Shown: positions 59,568 to 64,000 of the stretch, piece by piece
Layout of the letters: each line of letters begins with the position of its first letter
How positions within the stretch are numbered: the first letter of the stretch is position 1
Origin: Actinoplanes lutulentus
Lineage (GTDB): Bacteria; Actinomycetota; Actinomycetes; Mycobacteriales; Micromonosporaceae
Length of the DNA: 64,000 nt
Assembly (NCBI RefSeq): GCF_003259845.1
Contig: NZ_QLMJ01000011.1
Coordinates: forward strand, 62,001-126,000
Reading direction: 5' to 3'
The notes under the pieces: generated by a model
What the model was told of the DNA's origin: nothing
What the model saw: the letters and a program-made list of their open reading frames with translations, nothing else
Database searches by the model: none
Position numbers and translations under genes: made by a program

Positions 59568-60809
59568 TCATCGCAAGGCCTTCTCCAGCGCTGCTGCCGG
59601 GCCGGCTTCGCGGATCACCCGCATGTGTTCGGCGGTCTCCTCGGCGAGGCGTCCCCGCACCCACGAGCCGGCGCGGACCTGCGTGATCACCTCGGCGGAG
59701 TCCCGCACCGGATAGTCACCCAGCTCACCGGCATAACCCAGCAGCAGGCACGCCAGCGCGAACACGCTCAGCGGCGCCTGCTCACCCACCGCCCAGCGAT
59801 CGGTCACCACCGGCCGGTTGCGGGCATCCCACTTGGACAGCGCGTTCAGGGCGATGTCCGACAACCGGTGCTCCAGCGCCGGATTGCGGAACCTCTCCAG
59901 CGTCGCCTCCACGAACGCGCCGGCATCAGCAGGCAGCGTCGGCAGCACCTCGTCGCGCAACAAGCGCCGCAGGAACTCGCCGGCCAGGGGATGCTCCACC
60001 GCCGCGTCGACCGTCACACACCCCAGCAACGGCGCCACCGCGGCAAGGGCGGTGTGCGAACCGTTCAGGATGCGCACCTTCTTCTCCCGGAACGGCCGGA
60101 TGTCCGCCAGGAACTCCACCGGCAGACCCGCCCTGTCCAGCGGGAACTCGTCCCGGATCCGCGGATCCCCGGCGATCGCCCAGCGCGCGTAGAACTCACC
60201 CCGCACCTCGCCCGCGTCGCCGGACGGCACGATCCGGTCCACGATGGTGTCGTGGAAACGGCAGTGCGCACCCACCCACCCGGCGAATCCCGGATCGAGC
60301 ACCGCCGCGTGCCGCAGCACGGCCGCGCGCAACGCCTGACCGTTCTCCTCGATCAACTCGCATGGCAGGAACGACAGCCCCCGATCCGGGTCACCGCCGA
60401 AGTGCCGCCACCGTTCGTGCAGCAGCACCGCCATCTTGCCCGGGAACGTCGCCGGCGGCCGCGCACCGAGATCCTCGTCGACGGACACGATCCCGGCATC
60501 CGTCGTGTTCGAGACGACCAGCCGCAGATCCGCACCCCGGGCCACCGCGAGACAGCGATCCCAATCCGTGTAGGCGCCGGCCACCTCCTGGATCACGTCC
60601 ACGTCGGTGACCTCGGTGAACCCCGCGCCGTCCAGCACCACCCGGAACGGTCCGGCCACCGGCGCCGACGCGCTCGCCGTCACCTTCAGCACCACCACGC
60701 CGTGATCGAGAACCCCGGCGTCGTTCCCCTTCTGGATCATCCAGTCGGCGAAGCCGCGCAGAAAGTTACCGCCGCCGATCTGAAGAACCCGCACCGGCCG
60801 CTGCCGCAC
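59568..60809 (-). CDS. uxaB: Tagaturonate/fructuronate reductase (mannitol dehydrogenase family)
   Basis: A 413-residue NAD-dependent dehydrogenase: VRVLQIGGGNFLRGFADWMI (nucleotide-binding start), LRLVVSNTTDAGIVSVDED, SFLPCELIEENGQALRAAVL and the active-site KKVRILNGSHTALAAVAPLL. Together with the divergent altronate dehydratase it converts D-tagaturonate to D-altronate in galacturonate breakdown. GTG 60809 is preferred because AGGGGAG lies 5 nt before it; ATG 60839 would add 10 residues. Both divergent genes share the LacI-type operator at 60863. Confidence 0.82.
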   Translation of the reverse strand: MRQRPVRVLQIGGGNFLRGFADWMIQKGNDAGVLDHGVVVLKVTASASAPVAGPFRVVLDGAGFTEVTDVDVIQEVAGAYTDWDRCLAVARGADLRLVVSNTTDAGIVSVDEDLGARPPATFPGKMAVLLHERWRHFGGDPDRGLSFLPCELIEENGQALRAAVLRHAAVLDPGFAGWVGAHCRFHDTIVDRIVPSGDAGEVRGEFYARWAIAGDPRIRDEFPLDRAGLPVEFLADIRPFREKKVRILNGSHTALAAVAPLLGCVTVDAAVEHPLAGEFLRRLLRDEVLPTLPADAGAFVEATLERFRNPALEHRLSDIALNALSKWDARNRPVVTDRWAVGEQAPLSVFALACLLLGYAGELGDYPVRDSAEVITQVRAGSWVRGRLAEETAEHMRVIREAGPAAALEKALR

Positions 60810-60862
60810 GCTCACTCCCCTCACGATGGACGCCACCATCGGAGCCGTGTGATGATGCGCGG

Positions 60863-60876
60863 TGCAAACGTTCCCA
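60863..60876 (+). promoter_or_regulatory. LacI-type operator between uxaB and uxaA
   Basis: TGCAAACGTTCCCA has the AACGTT centre and TG...CA ends of LacI/GalR operators. It lies in the 99-bp divergent promoter region, 53 bp from the uxaB start and 32 bp from the uxaA start. The LacI-family gene at 63208 on the same locus is the likely repressor. Confidence 0.6.
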
Positions 60877-60908
60877 CAAATTCCACCATCGCGGAAGGGT
60901 GGTAGATC

Positions 60909-62450
60909 GTGCCCGGAACAGGCGCCCTGCTCGCCGACCACGCGCTGCTTCTGCACCCCGAGGACCACGTCGCGGTCGCCCTGCGCGACCTGCCGCCGGG
61001 CCTGAAACTGACGCACGGCACCCTCACCGTCGAGGTCACCGCCGCGATCCCCCAAGGCCACAAGCTGTGTGTACGCGCAATGCCCGCCGACACTCCCGTC
61101 CACAAGTACGGCCAGACGATCGGACGGACCACCACCGCGGTACGGGCCGGTGAGCACGTGCACAGCCACAACCTCGCGATGGACACGGAGCGCCCGGCCT
61201 ACGAGTTCGGCACGGGTCGCATCGTGGTGCCGAAGGCTTCGGTCACGCGTACGTTTGAAGGGTTTGAACGCGCCGGAGGCGCCGTCGGCACGCGCAACTA
61301 CGTCGGCATCGTCACCTCCGTGAACTGCTCCGCGTCGACCGCCCGCATGATCGCCGACCAGTTCCGCGGCCCGATCATGGACGCCTGGCCGCACGTCGAC
61401 GGCGTCGTCGCGCTCACCCACGACTCCGGCTGCGGCATGGTCCCGGCCAGCGAGGGCGGTCAGATCCTGCGGCGCACGCTGCGCGGATACGCCGCCCACC
61501 CCAACGTCGGCGCCGTTCTCGCCATCGGCCTCGGCTGCGAGATGCTCGCCGTCGACGCGTTGTTACACGACCTGCCCGCGCCGGCCGATACGCTGCTTTC
61601 GCAGCTGACAATCCAAGATCAGGGCGGGGTACGCGCCACCGTCCGCGCCGGAGTCACCGCCGTCCGCGAACTGATCGAGCAGCTCGACCAGCGCCGCCGC
61701 ACCACCGTCCCCGCCTCCCGCCTGATCCTCGGGCTGAACTGCGGCGGCTCCGACGGATACTCCGGCATCACCGCGAACCCGGCCCTCGGCCACGCCTCCG
61801 ACCTGCTCGTCGCCCAGGGCGCCACCACCGTCCTCGCCGAGACCCCCGAGGTCTTCGGCGCCGAACACCTGCTCACCCGGCGCGCGGTCAGCTCCGCTGT
61901 GGGCCACAAGCTGCTGGAACGCATCGAGTGGTGGCAGAAATACGTCGCGGCCGGCGGCGGCACCCTCGACAACAACCCGTCACCCGGCAACAAGGCCGGC
62001 GGCCTCACCACCATCCTGGAGAAATCCCTCGGCGCCGTCGCCAAGGGCGGAACCGCCGAGCTCACCGCCGTCTACGAATACGCCGAACGCATCACCGACG
62101 CCGGCTTCACCTTCATGGACACCCCCGGGTACGACCCGGTCTCGGTGACCGGCCTGGTCGCCGGCGGTGCCACCGTCGTCTGCTTCACCACCGGCCGCGG
62201 CTCCGTCCTCGGCAGCAAGCCCGTCCCGACGCTCAAGGTCGCAACAAACACCACGATGTACGAGCGGATGCGCGACGACATGGACCTCGACGCCGGGCCG
62301 ATCGCCACCGGGGACGCCACCGTCGCGGAGATCGGCGACCGGATCTTCGAGGAGGTGCTCGCTGTGGCGTCCGGCCGGATGACCGTGAGCGAGGACCTGG
62401 ACCTGGGCCGCGACGAGTTCATCCCCTGGCAGCTGGGTGCCGTGACCTGA
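60909..62450 (+). CDS. uxaA: Altronate dehydratase (UxaA-type)
   Basis: A 513-residue enzyme from GTG 60909. The N-terminal SAF domain (residues ~1-90; LHPEDHVAVALRDLPPGLKL, GHKLCVRAMPADTPVHKYGQ) is fused to the altronate/galactarate dehydratase catalytic part: GGAVGTRNYVGIVTSVNCSA, ALTHDSGCGM, GLNCGGSDGYSGITANPALG, NPSPGNKAGGLTTILEKSLG. It dehydrates D-altronate to 2-keto-3-deoxygluconate, the step after UxaB. Cys and His residues that hold the metal in the family are present. A full-length fused form. Confidence 0.88.
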   Translation: MPGTGALLADHALLLHPEDHVAVALRDLPPGLKLTHGTLTVEVTAAIPQGHKLCVRAMPADTPVHKYGQTIGRTTTAVRAGEHVHSHNLAMDTERPAYEFGTGRIVVPKASVTRTFEGFERAGGAVGTRNYVGIVTSVNCSASTARMIADQFRGPIMDAWPHVDGVVALTHDSGCGMVPASEGGQILRRTLRGYAAHPNVGAVLAIGLGCEMLAVDALLHDLPAPADTLLSQLTIQDQGGVRATVRAGVTAVRELIEQLDQRRRTTVPASRLILGLNCGGSDGYSGITANPALGHASDLLVAQGATTVLAETPEVFGAEHLLTRRAVSSAVGHKLLERIEWWQKYVAAGGGTLDNNPSPGNKAGGLTTILEKSLGAVAKGGTAELTAVYEYAERITDAGFTFMDTPGYDPVSVTGLVAGGATVVCFTTGRGSVLGSKPVPTLKVATNTTMYERMRDDMDLDAGPIATGDATVAEIGDRIFEEVLAVASGRMTVSEDLDLGRDEFIPWQLGAVT

Positions 62451-62467
62451 TTTCCTCTGTGGCTCTC

Positions 62468-62473
62468 TACGAT
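62468..62473 (+). promoter_or_regulatory. -10 box of a probable leaderless promoter
   Basis: TACGAT followed after 6 nt by GTG (62480). No ribosome-binding site lies between, and the GTG is the expected transcription start, as in leaderless actinobacterial genes. This fixes the start of the AlkD-like gene. Confidence 0.5.
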
Positions 62474-62479
62474 GCTCGG

Positions 62480-63142
62480 GTGACTTCGACAGCGGTGGCC
62501 GGCGTGATGACCCAGCTCGCGGCGCTCGACGACCCGAAGATGCGTGCCGTGAACGAGCGGCACGGCGACGACCACGGGGTGAACCTCGGCAAGCTGCGCG
62601 CCCTCGCCAAGCAGCTCAAGACACAGCAGGACCTGGCGGTCGAGCTCTGGGTTACCGGCGACACCGCGGCCCGGCTGCTGGCGATCCTGATCAGCCGGCC
62701 CAAGGCGTATTCGCGCTCTTCACTCGACGCGATGCTGCGGTCGGCGCGGGCCCCGAAGGTGCACGACTGGCTGGTCAACTACATCGTCAAGAAGAGCCCG
62801 CACTGTGAAGAACTGCGGGTGGCCTGGTTCGCCGACCCGGATCCGGTCGTGGCCAGCGCGGGCTGGGCTTTGACCACGGCACGGGTTCCTGGGGACTTGG
62901 ATCTGGACGGGCTGCTCGACATCATCGAAGCCTCGATGAAGGACGCGCCGGACCGGCTGCAATGGGCGATGAACCACTGCCTCGCCCAGATCGGGATCTC
63001 CGATGCCGGGCGTCGGGCACGCGCACTGGAGATCGGCGAGCGTCTGCAGGTGCTGGTGGACTATCCGACCGCGCCGGGGTGCACGTCACCGTTCGCCCCG
63101 ATCTGGATCACCGAGATGGTCCGCCGGCAGTCGGCTCTTTAG
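62480..63142 (+). CDS. AlkD-like DNA alkylation repair protein
   Basis: A 220-residue all-helical protein. HEAT-like repeats such as LAVELWVTGDTAARLLAILI, APKVHDWLVNYIVKKSPHCE, LRVAWFADPDPVVASAGWAL and MKDAPDRLQWAMNHCLAQIG match the AlkC/AlkD DNA alkylation repair family, which scans DNA for alkylated bases. The N-terminal ARAVNERHG-type region is also family-like (MRAVNERHGDDHGVNLGKLR). Two GTG starts are possible (62459, 62480); the -10 box supports 62480. Not linked functionally to uxaA. Confidence 0.65.
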   Translation: MTSTAVAGVMTQLAALDDPKMRAVNERHGDDHGVNLGKLRALAKQLKTQQDLAVELWVTGDTAARLLAILISRPKAYSRSSLDAMLRSARAPKVHDWLVNYIVKKSPHCEELRVAWFADPDPVVASAGWALTTARVPGDLDLDGLLDIIEASMKDAPDRLQWAMNHCLAQIGISDAGRRARALEIGERLQVLVDYPTAPGCTSPFAPIWITEMVRRQSAL

Positions 63143-63225
63143 CCGCTCGGTGTCCTGCCCTTCAGCTGCTCGGTGTTCTGCTCTTCAGCTGCTCGGTGTC
63201 CTGAGCTTCAGCCGCTCGTTGTCGG
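63139..63225 (+). repeat. 22-23-bp direct repeats between convergent genes
   Basis: Four copies of TTCAGCTGCTCGGTGTTCTG-like units beginning near 63139, 63161, 63184 and 63207. The first covers the AlkD-like stop region and the last forms the end of the LacI-family gene, so the array encodes part of both gene ends. No hairpin. Confidence 0.75.
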
Positions 63226-64000
63226 GGCCAGGCCCGATGACGCACGGACGACCAGTCCTGTCGGGAGGGTGACCTCGCGTTCGCGTACCGTCGTGGCCGG
63301 CTTGCCGGCACCACCCACCCGGCGCAGAAGCAGCTCGAGCGCGGCCGCACCCGCCCGGCCTTTCGGCACCGCGACCGTGGTCAGCGGCGGGTGGCTCATC
63401 GCGGCAAGGCTGATGTCGTCATATCCGACCACGCTCATCCGCTCCGGCACCGGCACACCCCGCGCCGCCAGCCGGTGCAGCAGACCCATCGCCACCAGGT
63501 CGTTGTAGGCGAGCACCGCGGTGGCCGTGCTGGCCAGCACGAGATCACCGGCGAGAACGCCGCCCTCGAAGGTCGGCGCCACCGACCCGAACCGCAGAAT
63601 CTCGACACCGGTTTTATCGGTTTTATCGTTGGATTCGGGTTTTTCGTCGTATTCCGGTTTTTTATCGTATTCCGCCAGGGTGGCCAGGCGTTGAGCGCCC
63701 GCCCAGGATTCGTCCGGGCCGGCCAGGAACGCGATCCGCCGGTGGCCCAGCGCCCTCAGATGGTCGATCGCCTGCCGGGTGCCGGCCGCGATGTCCGCCG
63801 AGATCGACAACATCCCGGGAACCTGCCGGTGCACCAGAACCGTCGTTTCCGGATCGGCGGCCTCTTTCAGCTCGGCGTCGGTCGCGCGCGGCGAGCAGAG
63901 CAGCACCCCGTCCGTGTTCCGGCCCAGCGTGGCAAGAGCTTCCAGCTCAGCCGACACATCCTCGTCGGTGTCGGTGATGAAGACACCACCGTCGACAGCC
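63208..64000 (-). CDS. LacI-family transcriptional regulator (partial, N-terminus outside window)
   Basis: 264 codons are visible; the HTH and the first part of the ligand domain lie beyond base 64000. The frame stays open to the window edge (AVDGGVFITDTDEDVSAELE). The ligand-binding domain is typical of LacI/GalR (DGVLLCSPRATDAELKEAAD, LRALGHRRIAFLAGPDESWA, VLAYNDLVAMGLLHRLAARG, MSVVGYDDISLAAMSHPPLT). Near 63612-63672 an AT-rich stretch encodes a charged loop (YDKKPEYDEKPESNDKTDKT) not expected in the family. Probably the repressor of the uxaA/uxaB pair via the operator at 60863 (inference). Confidence 0.88.
   Translation of the reverse strand, partial: AVDGGVFITDTDEDVSAELEALATLGRNTDGVLLCSPRATDAELKEAADPETTVLVHRQVPGMLSISADIAAGTRQAIDHLRALGHRRIAFLAGPDESWAGAQRLATLAEYDKKPEYDEKPESNDKTDKTGVEILRFGSVAPTFEGGVLAGDLVLASTATAVLAYNDLVAMGLLHRLAARGVPVPERMSVVGYDDISLAAMSHPPLTTVAVPKGRAGAAALELLLRRVGGAGKPATTVREREVTLPTGLVVRASSGLAPTTSG

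Noticed and set aside
1..64000. tRNA, rRNA or insertion sequences
   Set aside because: No tRNA-like cloverleaf, rRNA segment or transposase reading frame was found by eye.

Overview
This is a high-GC actinobacterial chromosome segment. Codon use is extremely G/C-rich, GTG starts and 4-bp stop/start overlaps are frequent, and the gene families (SigE-family sigma factor, DUF1707 protein, SCO7613-like membrane protein, DUF3516 helicase, in-frame Pro/Ala-rich expansions) fit Micromonosporaceae, perhaps Actinoplanes. The genus is inference, because no rRNA or other marker gene is present.

Bases 1-3330 hold the tail of a GGDEF protein, a Tat-exported SGNH hydrolase and a small cluster of regulators: a pseudo-receiver, two LuxR-type proteins with degenerate receiver domains, and a stand-alone LuxR HTH protein. 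Bases 3387-31181 form one dense co-directional cluster encoding an extracellular contractile injection system (eCIS, Afp/PVC-like): AAA+ ATPase, DUF4255 cap protein, carboxypeptidase-regulatory-like protein, a coiled-coil protein with a broken frame, sheath, two tube proteins, Afp6-like and DUF6760 small proteins, a Pro-rich protein, LysM protein, split hub and OB-fold spike, PAAR tip, gp25, two baseplate J-type proteins, a tail-protein-I protein and two related conserved proteins. It ends in a 1780-residue protein with annexin-like repeats, an Ala/Gly-rich hydrophobic region and a C-terminal HxE...CxxC deaminase signature, the best effector/toxin candidate. There is no integrase, capsid or terminase gene, so this is not a prophage. 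No separate tape-measure gene is evident.

Bases 31188-41814 are ordinary chromosome: DUF1707 protein, DUF3516 helicase, nucleoside hydrolase, two GNAT acetyltransferases, a double phytase-like secreted protein, a VWA-SGNH protein with an LPITG sorting signal, and a small lipoprotein-like protein. Bases 41815-42977 and 50356-51030 are gene-free and packed with short tandem repeats and hairpins. Between them lie a VOC protein, an alpha/beta hydrolase, small membrane proteins, a SigE-family sigma factor with a membrane partner, a TSUP transporter and a 1185-residue SCO7613-like membrane protein.

Bases 51031-58949 hold a hypothetical protein, a small secreted protein, a DesKR-like two-component system fused in one operon to an ABC-2 exporter, a sulfotransferase-like/class IV aminotransferase pair, a FadR-type regulator beside a FadR-like palindrome, and a YhhN protein. 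Bases 58895-64000 hold a RibD/DHFR-like reductase, divergent tagaturonate reductase and altronate dehydratase genes around a LacI-type operator, an AlkD-like protein with a probable leaderless start, and a LacI-family regulator cut by the window end. The last block looks like a hexuronate catabolism locus with its repressor.
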